A DNA stretch of 64,000 nucleotides. Source: Curtobacterium sp. MCBA15_012. GTDB taxonomy: Bacteria > Actinomycetota > Actinomycetes > Actinomycetales > Microbacteriaceae. Positions 25,764 through 34,259 of the stretch are shown in pieces. The notes beneath the pieces were generated by a model, which ran no database searches, was not told the origin of the DNA, and was given only the letters and a program-made list of their open reading frames with translations. The stretch is taken from NCBI RefSeq assembly GCF_001864935.2, contig NZ_CP126267.1, positions 2,790,001-2,854,000 on the forward strand. Reading direction: 5' to 3'. A program made the position numbers and the translations under genes. How positions within the stretch are numbered: the first letter of the stretch is position 1; each line of letters starts with the position of its first letter.

Positions 25764-27212
25764 CTACTTCTTGCTCGACTCCGTCAGGACCGACAGCGGT
25801 TGGGTGATGTCCTCCAGGCCCTTGCGCGCCGCGTCCACGCCGAACACGAGCGCGACCACCCCGCCGGCGATCATCACCGCCGAGCCGAGCAGGTACCCCC
25901 AGAAGAGCGGCTCCCGCGACGACCCGTCCCCGATGAAGGCGCCGTAGATCGCGGGTGCCACGGCACCGAAGATCTGCGCGAGGGCGAAGAAGTACGAGAT
26001 CGCCTGCGACCGCAGCTCGAGCGGGAAGATCTCGCTCACCGTCAGGTACGCGCTCGACGCCCCGGCCGAGGCGAAGAAGAACGACACGCACCAGAACACG
26101 ACCTGGACCGTGGCACTGATCGCGTCGGCGCGGAACAGGAACGCCGAGGTCGCGAGCACGAGCCCGGACACCAGGTACGTCAGGAAGATCATCTGCCGGC
26201 GACCCCAGGTGTCGAAGAAGCGACCGAGGATGATCGGGCCGAGCAGGTTGCCGATGGCGAACGGGAAGAAGTAGATCGACGTCTCCGCGGTCTTCAGCCC
26301 GAAGAAGTTCGTGAGCACGAGTGCGTACGTGAAGAAGATCGCGTTGTAGAGGAACGCCTGCGTGATCATCATCGTCGCGCCCACGAGCGTGCGCGTCGGG
26401 TACTGCTTGAGCAGCACGCGCGCGATCGTGAGGAAGCCGACCTTGTCGAGCGGCGTCACCGTCAGGGCCTTCGACCGGTCCACCTCGGGCAGCCGCTGCC
26501 CGGTCGAGCGCTCGACCGAGTCCTCGATCTCGGAGACCGTCCGCTCGGCCTCGTCCTCGCGGCCGTGGGTCATCAGCCACCGCGGACTCTCCGGGATGTG
26601 GCGTCGCAGGAAGATGATCGCGATGCCGAGCACCGGCCCGAGGAAGAACCCGATGCGCCAGCCGATGTCCTCCGAGAAGTTCGCGGTGTCGAGCAGGTAG
26701 ATGTTCGCGAAGGCGCCGAGCGCCGCGCCACCCCAGTAGGTGCCGTTGATCGCGATGTCGACGTGGCCGCGGTACTTCGACGGGATGAGCTCGTCGATCG
26801 CCGAGTTGATCGCCGCGTACTCACCGCCGATGCCGAGCCCGGCGACGAACCGGAAGGCCGCGAGGAACCAGAAGTCCTGCGCGAGCCCGGCGATGCCGGA
26901 ACCGATCAGGTAGATCGCGAGCGTGAGGATGAAGAGCTTCCGGCGCCCGAGCCGGTCGGACATGCGCCCGAACACGAGCGCCCCGACCACCTGGCCGACC
27001 AGGTAGATCGTGCCGAGCAGCGTCACCTGCTGCGTCGACAGGTGCAGGTCCGCCTGGAACCCTGCGTTGGAGACGATCTGGATCTCGAGGCCGTCGAGGA
27101 CCCACGACACACCCAGCCCCACCACCACGCTCCAGTGGAACCGCGTCCACGGCAGTCTGTCCATCCTGGCGGGGACCAGGCTCGTGATCGCCCCGTTCGT
27201 CGCACTGCTCAC
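25764..27212 (-). CDS. MFS transporter (sugar/organic acid symporter type)
   Basis: A 482-aa inner-membrane carrier with twelve predicted helices. The family signature GRMSDRLGRRKLFIL lies after the second helix, and RFVAGLGIGGEYAAINSAIDEL after the fourth, the PETxR-region style seen in metabolite:H+ symporters and niacin/aromatic-acid carriers. The central loop (~residues 225-275) is charged. The substrate is not determinable. It is divergent from the AAA ATPase gene with 181 bp between, which includes a GGGAGGCGCG palindrome. Confidence 0.9.
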   Translation of the reverse strand: MSSATNGAITSLVPARMDRLPWTRFHWSVVVGLGVSWVLDGLEIQIVSNAGFQADLHLSTQQVTLLGTIYLVGQVVGALVFGRMSDRLGRRKLFILTLAIYLIGSGIAGLAQDFWFLAAFRFVAGLGIGGEYAAINSAIDELIPSKYRGHVDIAINGTYWGGAALGAFANIYLLDTANFSEDIGWRIGFFLGPVLGIAIIFLRRHIPESPRWLMTHGREDEAERTVSEIEDSVERSTGQRLPEVDRSKALTVTPLDKVGFLTIARVLLKQYPTRTLVGATMMITQAFLYNAIFFTYALVLTNFFGLKTAETSIYFFPFAIGNLLGPIILGRFFDTWGRRQMIFLTYLVSGLVLATSAFLFRADAISATVQVVFWCVSFFFASAGASSAYLTVSEIFPLELRSQAISYFFALAQIFGAVAPAIYGAFIGDGSSREPLFWGYLLGSAVMIAGGVVALVFGVDAARKGLEDITQPLSVLTESSKK

Positions 27213-27302
27213 GAGGGCGGAACGTACTCCGGGTTCTCAAGGCGGGTTGCCAGATCAGTCGCAGCTTTACGGCCTCACAGATTCAGGGAAGTGCCGTAAG
27301 AG

Positions 27303-27346
27303 CGGACGGGAGGCGCGTGGCGGGCCCGCCACGCGCCTCCCGTCCG
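27303..27346. repeat. GGGAGGCGCG palindrome, copy 3 (44-nt perfect)
   Basis: A 44-nt exact palindrome of two 22-bp arms beginning CGGACGGGAGGCGCGTGGCG. It is the cleanest member of this family, here in a divergent intergenic region rather than at a gene 3' end, so not all copies can be simple terminators. Confidence 0.9.
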
Positions 27347-27393
27347 CCGTGTCGGTGCGCGGGCGTACCGTCGGAGGCGTGACCCGACCAACC

Positions 27394-28764
27394 ATGAGCA
27401 CGGTCGGCGAGCTCCGCGCTGCTGGACACGTCCAGAAGTCGGTCCGCGCCGAGATCCGCGACAACCTCCTCCAGGCCCTCCGCGAGGGCCGCGACCCCTG
27501 GCCCGGCCTGCACGGCTTCCAGACCACGGTCGTCCCCCAGCTCGAGCGTGCGCTCATCGCCGGGCACGACCTCGTGCTGCTCGGTGAACGCGGGCAGGGC
27601 AAGACCCGCCTGCTCCGCTCGCTGCAGGGCCTGCTCGACGAGTGGACGCCGGTCATCGACGGCTCCGAGCTCGGCGAGCACCCGTTCGACCCGATCACGA
27701 CCGAGAGCATCCGCCGCGCTGCCGAGCTCGGCGACGCGTTGCCCGTCGCGTGGCGCCACCGTGACGAGCGCTACGTCGAGAAGCTCGCGACGCCGGACAC
27801 GAGCGTCGCGGACCTCATCGGCGACGTCGACCCGATGAAGGTCGCCGAGGGCCGCAGCCTCGGCGACCCGGAGACGATCCACTTCGGGCTGATCCCCCGC
27901 GGCCACCGCGGGATCGTCGCGATCAACGAGCTGCCCGACCTCGCCGAGCGCATCCAGGTCGCGATGCTCAACGTGATGGAGGAGCGCGACGTGCAGGTCC
28001 GCGGCTACGTGCTGCGCCTCCCGCTCGACGTGCTCGTCGTCGCCAGCGCGAACCCCGAGGACTACACGAACCGCGGCCGGATCATCACGCCGCTCAAGGA
28101 CCGCTTCGGCGCCGAGATCCGCACGCACTACCCGATCGAGCTCGCCGACGAGGTCGCCGTCATCCGCCAGGAGGCCCAGCTCACCGCCGACGTGCCGGAC
28201 GCGCTGGTCGAGATCCTCGCGCGGTTCACCCGTGCGCTCCGGCAGTCCAGCGCGGTCGACCAGCGCAGCGGTGTCAGCGCCCGGTTCGCGATCGCCGGTG
28301 CCGAGACGATCGCCGCGGCGGCCGTGCACCGTGCGGCACGGCAGGGCGAGGAGCACGCCGTGGCCCGGCCGATCGACCTCGAGACGGCGGTCGACGTGCT
28401 CGGCGGCAAGATCGAGTTCGAGAACGGCGAGGAGGACCGCGCGGACGAGGTCCTCGAGCACCTGCTCCGGACCGCGACGGCCGAGACGGTCCGCTCCCGC
28501 TTCCGGGGGCTCGACTTCGACGTGCTCATCGAGGCCCTCGACGGCGGCACCATGGTGACCACCGGCGAGCAGGTCAGCGCGCGGGCGTTCCTCGAGGGGC
28601 TGCCGTCGATCGGCGAGTCCGACCTGTACGACCAGGTGTGCGAGCGCCTCGGTGCGACCGACGACGGCGAGCGTGCCGGCGCGATCGAACTCGCACTCGA
28701 AGGACTCTTCCTGGCCCGCCGGATCAGCAAGGAGTCGGGCGGCGGCGAGGCCGTCTATGGCTAG
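27394..28764 (+). CDS. AAA+ ATPase, MoxR/magnesium-chelatase ChlI-like
   Basis: The 456-aa ATPase has Walker A GERGQGKT (residues 64-71), a Walker B-like segment HRGIVAINELPDL and the sensor-like VASANPEDYTNRGRIITPLKDRFG. This is the pattern of ChlI/MoxR proteins that form hexameric rings. It overlaps the following vWA gene by eight bases, as in RavA-ViaA and BchI-BchD pairs. The pair's substrate is unknown. GTG at 27379 is an alternative start in frame, with GGAGG only one base before it; ATG at 27394 has the same GGAGG sixteen bases upstream, so neither spacing is ideal. Confidence 0.88.
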   Translation: MSTVGELRAAGHVQKSVRAEIRDNLLQALREGRDPWPGLHGFQTTVVPQLERALIAGHDLVLLGERGQGKTRLLRSLQGLLDEWTPVIDGSELGEHPFDPITTESIRRAAELGDALPVAWRHRDERYVEKLATPDTSVADLIGDVDPMKVAEGRSLGDPETIHFGLIPRGHRGIVAINELPDLAERIQVAMLNVMEERDVQVRGYVLRLPLDVLVVASANPEDYTNRGRIITPLKDRFGAEIRTHYPIELADEVAVIRQEAQLTADVPDALVEILARFTRALRQSSAVDQRSGVSARFAIAGAETIAAAAVHRAARQGEEHAVARPIDLETAVDVLGGKIEFENGEEDRADEVLEHLLRTATAETVRSRFRGLDFDVLIEALDGGTMVTTGEQVSARAFLEGLPSIGESDLYDQVCERLGATDDGERAGAIELALEGLFLARRISKESGGGEAVYG

Positions 28765-30775
28765 GCAGAACCGGCGCCTCAGCCGCGACGCCCGGTACGG
28801 CCCGTACGAGGGCGGGCCCGACCCGCTCGCGCCCCCGGTCGACCTGTCCGAGGCGCTCGACGCCATCGGCGAGGACGTCATGGGCGGCACCTCGCCCGAG
28901 CGGGCGATCCGGGAGTTCCTCCGCCGCGGCGGCGCGACCCAGCGCGGCCTCGACGATCTCATGCGCCGGGTCGCCGAGCGGCGCCGGGAGCTGACGAGCC
29001 GGAACAACCTCGACGGCACGCTGCAGCAGGTCAAGCAGCTCCTCGACGAGGCCGTCCTCGCCGAACGGGGCGAGCTCGCGCGCAACGTCGACATCGACGA
29101 CGCCGACCGTGCCCTCGCCGAGGTGCAGCTCGACAGCCTGTCACCCTCGCCCGCGGCCGCCGTGCAGGAACTCAGCGGCTACGACTGGAAGAGCCCGCAG
29201 GCCCGGCAGCGGTACGAGGCGATCAAGGACCTGCTCGGCCGGGAGGTGCTCGACCAGCGCTTCGCCGGCATGAAGCAGGCCCTCGAGGGTGCGACCGACG
29301 AGGACCGCGCCGCCGTTGCCGCGATGATGCGGGACCTCAACCAGCTGCTCGCCGACCACCGCGACGGGACCGACACCCAGGAGCAGTTCGACGCGTTCAT
29401 GGCCCGGCACGGGCAGCACTTCCCGTCGGACCCGGCGAACGTCGAGGAACTGCTCGACGACCTGGCCGCCCGGGCCGCGGCCGCGCAGCGGATGCGCAAC
29501 TCGATGACGCAGGAGCAGCGTGACGAGCTCGACGCCCTCGCGCAGCAGGCCTTCGGCTCGCCGGACCTGATGCGCGAGCTGGGCCAGCTCGACGACACCC
29601 TCCGCTCGCTCCGTCCCGGCGAGGACTGGGGCGGCTCGGAGCGCATGGACGGCGAGCAGGGCCTCGGGCTCGGCGACGGGACCGGGGTGTTCCAGGACAT
29701 CGCCGACCTCGACGCCCTCGCGGACCAGCTCGCGCAGTCCGGCCCCGGTTCGGACCTGGCGGACCTCGACCTCGACGCGCTGCAGCGGCAGCTCGGCGAC
29801 GAGGCGGCCGTCGACGCGAAGACCCTGCAGCGCCTCGAACAGGCCCTGCGGAACTCGGGCGCGGTGAAGCGCGGCACCGACGGGCAGCTCCGCCTCACCC
29901 CGAAGGCCATGCGACAGCTCGGCAAGAGCCTGCTCGAGGACGTCGCCGAGCGCATGTCCGGCCGGCAGGGCGCCCGTGACCTCCGCCGTTCGGGGGCGTC
30001 CGGTGAGCCGTCCGGCGCCACCCGTCCGTGGGCGTTCGGCGACACCGAGACGTGGGACCTCCCCCGCTCGATCACGAACGCGCTCGTCCGCACCGCCGCC
30101 GACGGCCGGAGCGGCCCCGGCGTCCGACTGACGATCGACGACGTCGAGGTCCAGGAGACGGAGGCCCGGACGCAGGCGTGCGTGGCGCTCCTCGTCGACA
30201 CCTCGTTCTCGATGGCGGTGGAGGACCGCTGGGTCCCGATGAAGCGCACCGCCCTCGCGCTGCACACGCTCGTGAGCACCCGGTTCCGCGGCGACGACCT
30301 GCAGCTCATCGCGTTCGGTCGCGAAGCCGAGGTGATGGACGTCGAGCAGCTCGTCGGCCTCGACGCCCAGTGGGACAAGGGCACGAACCTGCACCACGCC
30401 CTGCTCCTGGCGAACCGGCACTTCCGCAAGCACCCCGCCGCCCAGCCGGTGCTGCTCATCGTGACGGACGGCGAGCCCACGTCGCACCTCGAGCCGGACG
30501 GCCAGGTGTGGTTCGGCTACCCGCCCGACCCGGTGACGATCGCCCTGTCGGTCCGGGAGCTCGAGAACGCCGGACGGCTCGGCGCGCAGACGACGTTCTT
30601 CCGCCTCGGCGACGACCCCGGGCTCGCGCGGTTCGTCGACGCGATGGCACGCCGGGTCGACGGCACCGTGGTGGCGCCGGAGAACGACGATCTCGGGGTC
30701 GCCGTCGTCGGCTCGTACCTCGGGTCCCGCCACGGCGGGACCGGCGGGTTCCCCCGCGACGAGTGGGGGACCTAG
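28757..30775 (+). CDS. VWA domain-containing protein (partner of AAA ATPase)
   Basis: A 672-aa protein. The first ~470 residues are highly charged, helical and rich in Gln/Glu/Asp. The C-terminal vWA domain has a complete MIDAS metal site: DTSFS at 481-485, a Thr in KGTNL and an Asp in VTDGEPT. Such proteins are coupled to the MoxR/ChlI ATPase encoded immediately upstream with an 8-bp overlap, probably as its adaptor or client-binding subunit. The absence of a signal peptide suggests a cytosolic complex. Confidence 0.88.
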   Translation: MARQNRRLSRDARYGPYEGGPDPLAPPVDLSEALDAIGEDVMGGTSPERAIREFLRRGGATQRGLDDLMRRVAERRRELTSRNNLDGTLQQVKQLLDEAVLAERGELARNVDIDDADRALAEVQLDSLSPSPAAAVQELSGYDWKSPQARQRYEAIKDLLGREVLDQRFAGMKQALEGATDEDRAAVAAMMRDLNQLLADHRDGTDTQEQFDAFMARHGQHFPSDPANVEELLDDLAARAAAAQRMRNSMTQEQRDELDALAQQAFGSPDLMRELGQLDDTLRSLRPGEDWGGSERMDGEQGLGLGDGTGVFQDIADLDALADQLAQSGPGSDLADLDLDALQRQLGDEAAVDAKTLQRLEQALRNSGAVKRGTDGQLRLTPKAMRQLGKSLLEDVAERMSGRQGARDLRRSGASGEPSGATRPWAFGDTETWDLPRSITNALVRTAADGRSGPGVRLTIDDVEVQETEARTQACVALLVDTSFSMAVEDRWVPMKRTALALHTLVSTRFRGDDLQLIAFGREAEVMDVEQLVGLDAQWDKGTNLHHALLLANRHFRKHPAAQPVLLIVTDGEPTSHLEPDGQVWFGYPPDPVTIALSVRELENAGRLGAQTTFFRLGDDPGLARFVDAMARRVDGTVVAPENDDLGVAVVGSYLGSRHGGTGGFPRDEWGT

Positions 30776-30789
30776 ACGCGACCACCCCA

Positions 30790-30833
30790 CGGACGGGAGG
30801 CCCGGTGCCGGTCGGCACCGCGCCTCCCGTCCG
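30790..30833. repeat. GGGAGGCGCG palindrome, copy 4
   Basis: CGGACGGGAGG...CCTCCCGTCCG with inner arms GGTGCCG/CGGCACC, set between the convergent ends of the vWA gene and the SCO1664-family gene. It probably works as a two-way terminator. Confidence 0.85.
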
Positions 30834-30884
30834 GCGCCACGCACCTCGCGCGCGACCCGGCGGGACCGACGGGGCGGCGGCGGG

Positions 30885-31661
30885 TCAGAACAGGGGCCAG
30901 GGCACGGCCGGGCCGTGACCTGGCGGCGGCGGGAACACCCCGACCGCGCGGAGCGCGGCGCACCGAGCCCGGGTGTTGTCGATCTCGGCCGGCGTGAGGT
31001 GCTCCTCGAGCGCGGTGCCGAGGTCCCCGCGGAGCGCCTCGGACACCCGGTCGAGTCCCTCGAGCTCGTCGGCGTCGAGCGGTTCGCCGATCCACCCCCA
31101 CAGCACGCTGCGGAGCTTGTGCTCGACGTGGAAGGCGAGCCCGTGGTCGACGCCGTACCGGTGGCCGTCGGGCATCGCGAGGACGTGCCCGCCCTTGCGG
31201 TCCGCGTTGTTCACGACGACGTCGAACACCGCCATCCGGCGCAGGGCCGCGGTGTCCTCGTGCACGAGGGTCACCGGCCGGTCGTGCTCGTCGATCGCCT
31301 CGAGGACGGGCAGCCAGGGCGACCCCTCGGCGTCTGCTTCGTCGGTCGGGACGAGGTCGACCGCGTCCTGGTCGGGGTCGACGTCCTGCCAGCGCTGCAC
31401 CATGCCGGGGCCGAAGGGGCCGTCACCGAGCCAGGTCGGCGGGACGACGCCCCAGCCGAACGCCTCGGAGACGAGGAACGCGGCGACCTCGCGGCCGGCG
31501 AGCGTGCCGTCCGGGAAGTCCCAGAGCGGCTTCTCGCCCTGCACCGGCTTGTAGACGACGGACTCGCCGTCGAGCTCGGCGAGGAAGGTGGCGTTCGACG
31601 CCTCGCGGATCCGGGCGCGGATCGTCAGGGCCCCGTCGGGCGCGGGCGACCCGTCGCTCAT
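30885..31661 (-). CDS. SCO1664-family protein (PI3/4-kinase-like fold)
   Basis: A 258-aa protein of the actinobacterial SCO1664 family. Kinase-like elements are visible: VVYKPVQGEKPLWDFP (candidate nucleotide-binding lysine, ~residues 35-50), NNADRKGGHVL (catalytic-loop-like, ~154-164) and YGVDHGLAFH (metal-binding DxG-like, ~171-180). This resembles the HipA/PI3-kinase catalytic core. The function is unknown. ATG overlaps the DUF3090 stop in ATGA, and with DUF3090 and the MSMEG_4193-type phosphatase it forms a conserved actinobacterial trio. Confidence 0.88.
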   Translation of the reverse strand: MSDGSPAPDGALTIRARIREASNATFLAELDGESVVYKPVQGEKPLWDFPDGTLAGREVAAFLVSEAFGWGVVPPTWLGDGPFGPGMVQRWQDVDPDQDAVDLVPTDEADAEGSPWLPVLEAIDEHDRPVTLVHEDTAALRRMAVFDVVVNNADRKGGHVLAMPDGHRYGVDHGLAFHVEHKLRSVLWGWIGEPLDADELEGLDRVSEALRGDLGTALEEHLTPAEIDNTRARCAALRAVGVFPPPPGHGPAVPWPLF

Positions 31662-32185
31662 GCGTCGCCGGGCTGTCGTCCGGCGGCGACCACCTCGCGC
31701 GTCCGCTCGACGAAGGCGCGGGCGCTGCCGACGGGGATCTTGACCTGGAAGACCTCGGCCGGCTCGGGGATCTCGACCACGGACTCGACCTCGTCGCCGT
31801 CCTCGTCGGTCTCGGTGACGATCTCGAGCTCGTCGTCGATCGGGTACGCCTCGATGACGACCTGCGCGGTCGCGGGGTCGAAACCGAGACTCAGGGCCCC
31901 GGCGCGGAACTCGGGCTCGACCGGCTGGTCGAGCGGTCCGGCGTCCCGGAGCTCGGTCGGCGCGGACGGCGGCACGCTGAAGCGGTTGTCCTCCACGGTG
32001 GCGACCTCGTCGAGCAGCTCGGCGACCTTGTCGGCCAGGACCGCGGACTGTTCCTTCTCGAGGGCGACGCTCGTCACCCGCTTGCCGTCCCGGGCCTGCA
32101 GGTAGAAGGCGCGCTCACCCGGGCGGCCGACCGTCCCGACGACGAGACGTTCCGGCCAGTCGAAGCCGTGCACGATGGTGGGCAT
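31658..32185 (-). CDS. DUF3090 family protein
   Basis: A 175-aa protein recognisable by its opening PTIVHGFDWPERLVVGTVG and the following FYLQARDGKRVTSVALEKEQ. DUF3090 proteins are restricted to Actinobacteria and their activity is unknown. The central part (about residues 95-150) is strongly acidic. It is the middle gene of the conserved trio: 33 bp after the phosphatase gene and overlapping the SCO1664-family start. Confidence 0.9.
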   Translation of the reverse strand: MPTIVHGFDWPERLVVGTVGRPGERAFYLQARDGKRVTSVALEKEQSAVLADKVAELLDEVATVEDNRFSVPPSAPTELRDAGPLDQPVEPEFRAGALSLGFDPATAQVVIEAYPIDDELEIVTETDEDGDEVESVVEIPEPAEVFQVKIPVGSARAFVERTREVVAAGRQPGDA

Positions 32186-32218
32186 GCCCCGATTGTAGGA
32201 GCGCCCGCGTGCACGTGT

Positions 32219-32929
32219 TCAGGGTCGCGCGGAGTCCGGCTCCCCGTGGCCCGCTCCCCCGCCGACCGCGGCGTCGCCCGACGGCGCCGGGGCCGCGGCG
32301 AGCCAGGCGAGGTCACCCGAGTCGGTGTTCGTCGCGACCACCTCGGGCCGGTGCTCGCCGTAGCGCACGACGGACACCGAGGCCGGTCCGACCGCGATCC
32401 GCTGGAACAGGTCGAGGTGCATCCCGAGCGCGTCGGCGAGCACGGACTTCACGATGTCGCCGTGGCTCACCGCGACCCAGACCGCGGTCGGGCCGTGCAC
32501 CGCCTCGACCTCGGCGTCGATGCGGCGGATCGCCGCGACCGCGCGGGACTGCATGGTCTGCATGGACTCGCCGCCGGGGAACACGACCGCGCTCGGGTTC
32601 GCCTGCACGGTCCGCCAGAGCGGCTCCTTCGCCAGGTCGGCGAGCTTCCGGCCCCGCCACTGCCCGTAGTCCGCCTCGGTGATCGCGCGCTCGACCCGCA
32701 CCTCGGGGTCGCCCTGCTGCTGGGCGAGGACCGCGCGGGCCGTCTGGCGGCAGCGTTCGAGCGGACTCGTGACGAGGGCGGCGAGCGGGATCGGCGCGAT
32801 GCGGGCCGCGGCGCGGTCGGCCTGCTCACGGCCGACGCGGTCGAGGGCCACCCCGGCGGTCCGGCCGGCGAGCACACCGGTCGCGTTCGCCGTGGTACGC
32901 CCGTGCCGGAGGAGGAGGACGGTCGCCAT
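32219..32929 (-). CDS. MSMEG_4193-family histidine phosphatase
   Basis: A 236-aa histidine phosphatase with the phospho-accepting RHGRT at residues 8-12 and the second catalytic histidine in AVSHGDIVKSVLAD (about residue 153). It is annotated in databases as a putative phosphomutase, but the RHG motif indicates only a phosphatase/mutase fold. The substrate is unknown. First gene of the trio with DUF3090 and SCO1664-family proteins. ATG at 32929 places the RHG motif at the normal distance from the N-terminus. Confidence 0.9.
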   Translation of the reverse strand: MATVLLLRHGRTTANATGVLAGRTAGVALDRVGREQADRAAARIAPIPLAALVTSPLERCRQTARAVLAQQQGDPEVRVERAITEADYGQWRGRKLADLAKEPLWRTVQANPSAVVFPGGESMQTMQSRAVAAIRRIDAEVEAVHGPTAVWVAVSHGDIVKSVLADALGMHLDLFQRIAVGPASVSVVRYGEHRPEVVATNTDSGDLAWLAAAPAPSGDAAVGGGAGHGEPDSARP

Positions 32930-33041
32930 GCGCTCGATCCTAGGCGGCCACCGCGTGCCCGGGCGCCGCCGGGGTGGGCTCGTGCCGTGCGGCTCGCGGA
33001 CAGTGTCCGGCACTCCCGGGACGATGCACCATCATGGTCCG

Positions 33042-33470
33042 GTGCTCGTCTCGATCGTCTACATGAGCCGCTCGGCGGTGCCCTTCGACGACGACGCCCT
33101 GGCCGAGCTCCTGCGCGGGTCGCGGCTGCGCAACGAGGCCCTCGGCGTCTCGGGCCTGCTCGTGGCGAAGGGCGGCCGGTTCATGCAGCTGCTCGAGGGG
33201 CCGGCGTGGAGCGTCGACGACCGCTTCGCCGCGATCTCCCGCGACCCGCGGCACGGCGAGGTGAAGTCGCTCGTCCGCGAGGACATCGAGCGCCGCCGGT
33301 TCGACGGGTGGTCGATGGCCTACCGCTCGCTCGACGACGCCGACCTGCACGGCGAGGAGGGCTTCAGCCCGTTCCTGTCCGGCACGATGGACTTCACGCG
33401 CGAGTTCGACCGGACGAGCGCCGCCTGGCTGCTCAAGTGGTTCCGGGACCGCGAGCTCACCGACCGCTGA
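33042..33470 (+). CDS. BLUF-domain blue-light sensor (first copy)
   Basis: A 142-aa single-domain BLUF protein binding FAD. Family residues are present: Tyr7 in SIVYMSR, Asn31 in RLRNEALGVSG and Gln49 in GRFMQLLEG, the Tyr/Asn/Gln set whose hydrogen bonds rearrange on illumination. No output domain is attached, so it must signal through a partner. GTG at 33042 gives the usual short N-terminus; ATG at 33024 would add six residues (MHHHGP). No Shine-Dalgarno is evident. A second BLUF gene lies 0.8 kb away, beyond a TetR-type gene. Confidence 0.9.
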   Translation: MLVSIVYMSRSAVPFDDDALAELLRGSRLRNEALGVSGLLVAKGGRFMQLLEGPAWSVDDRFAAISRDPRHGEVKSLVREDIERRRFDGWSMAYRSLDDADLHGEEGFSPFLSGTMDFTREFDRTSAAWLLKWFRDRELTDR

Positions 33471-33472
33471 CG

Positions 33473-33535
33473 CGACCCGTCCGCGAGGGACCCGTCAGCG
33501 TCAGCTGACCCGACCCGTCCGCGAGGGACCCGTCA
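33473..33535. repeat. Two 25-bp direct repeats
   Basis: CGACCCGTCCGCGAGGGACC plus CGTCA occurs at 33473-33497 and again at 33511-33535 (period 38 bp). The repeats span the gap between the convergent BLUF and TetR-type genes; the second includes the TetR stop codon. A duplication of a terminator region is the simplest reading. Confidence 0.85.
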
Positions 33536-34156
33536 CCGACCGCTGACCCCTGCCCTGTCGAAGGTCTCCTCGACCACCGCGAGCAACCGTGCCCGGTGCG
33601 CGGGAGCCGCGGTGGCAGCCAGGACGACGCGCCACATCACGGCGACCGCCGGGTCCAGGTCGGCCCGGCCGCTCCGCACCTCGGCCACGAGCTGCACCCC
33701 CGTGAAGTACGGCACGACGGACCCGCCCAGCTCCTCGGCGGTCAGGTCGGTCCGCAGCTCCCCGCTCGCGAGCGCGAGGCGGAAGACGTCGACGATCCCG
33801 CCGATCCACTGCTCGTAGAACGACGACGTCGCCCCGGCGAACTCCCCGCGTTCGAGCGAGAGCCGGATGCCGGCCCGGACGATCGGGTCGGTCCGGAGCT
33901 GGTCGGCGATGCCCTTCGACGCCCGCACGAGCGCCGCGGTCTGCGACGCGTCGGCGTGCTCGACCGACGCGAAGGTCCGGGCGTTCTGCTCGTCGATCAC
34001 CGCGAGGGCGAGCGCGAGCTTCGTCGGGAAGTGGAAGTGCAGCGTCCCCTGCGGCACGCCGGCGCGGCGCGCGACGGTGGCGATGGTCGTGGCGGCGTAG
34101 CCGACACGGTCCATCTCCTCGGCCGCGGCCACCAGGATCTGCTCGCGTCGGTCCAC
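33533..34156 (-). CDS. TetR-family regulator, gamma-butyrolactone-receptor-like
   Basis: A 207-aa TetR protein with helix-turn-helix at about residues 20-50 (AATTIATVARRAGVPQGTLHFHFPTK). The C-terminal part contains YFTGVQLVAEVRSGRADLDPAVAVMWRVVL, which closely recalls the FTGVQ...GRADL signature of ScbR/ArpA-type autoregulator receptors of Streptomyces. Those bind gamma-butyrolactones and release DNA. No scbA-like synthase is in the window, so the ligand is open. It is flanked on both sides by BLUF genes. The assignment to the ScbR group is from pattern recall. Confidence 0.8.
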   Translation of the reverse strand: MDRREQILVAAAEEMDRVGYAATTIATVARRAGVPQGTLHFHFPTKLALALAVIDEQNARTFASVEHADASQTAALVRASKGIADQLRTDPIVRAGIRLSLERGEFAGATSSFYEQWIGGIVDVFRLALASGELRTDLTAEELGGSVVPYFTGVQLVAEVRSGRADLDPAVAVMWRVVLAATAAPAHRARLLAVVEETFDRAGVSGR

Positions 34157-34259
34157 GGGTCCAGTCTCACGGACGCCGGGTGCGGTGCCTGCCAGCCCCG
34201 CGCCTCCAGTCAGGGGGTGGTCGCCACCCGGGCCGGGCGTGCGACGCCCTGCGGTCGGG

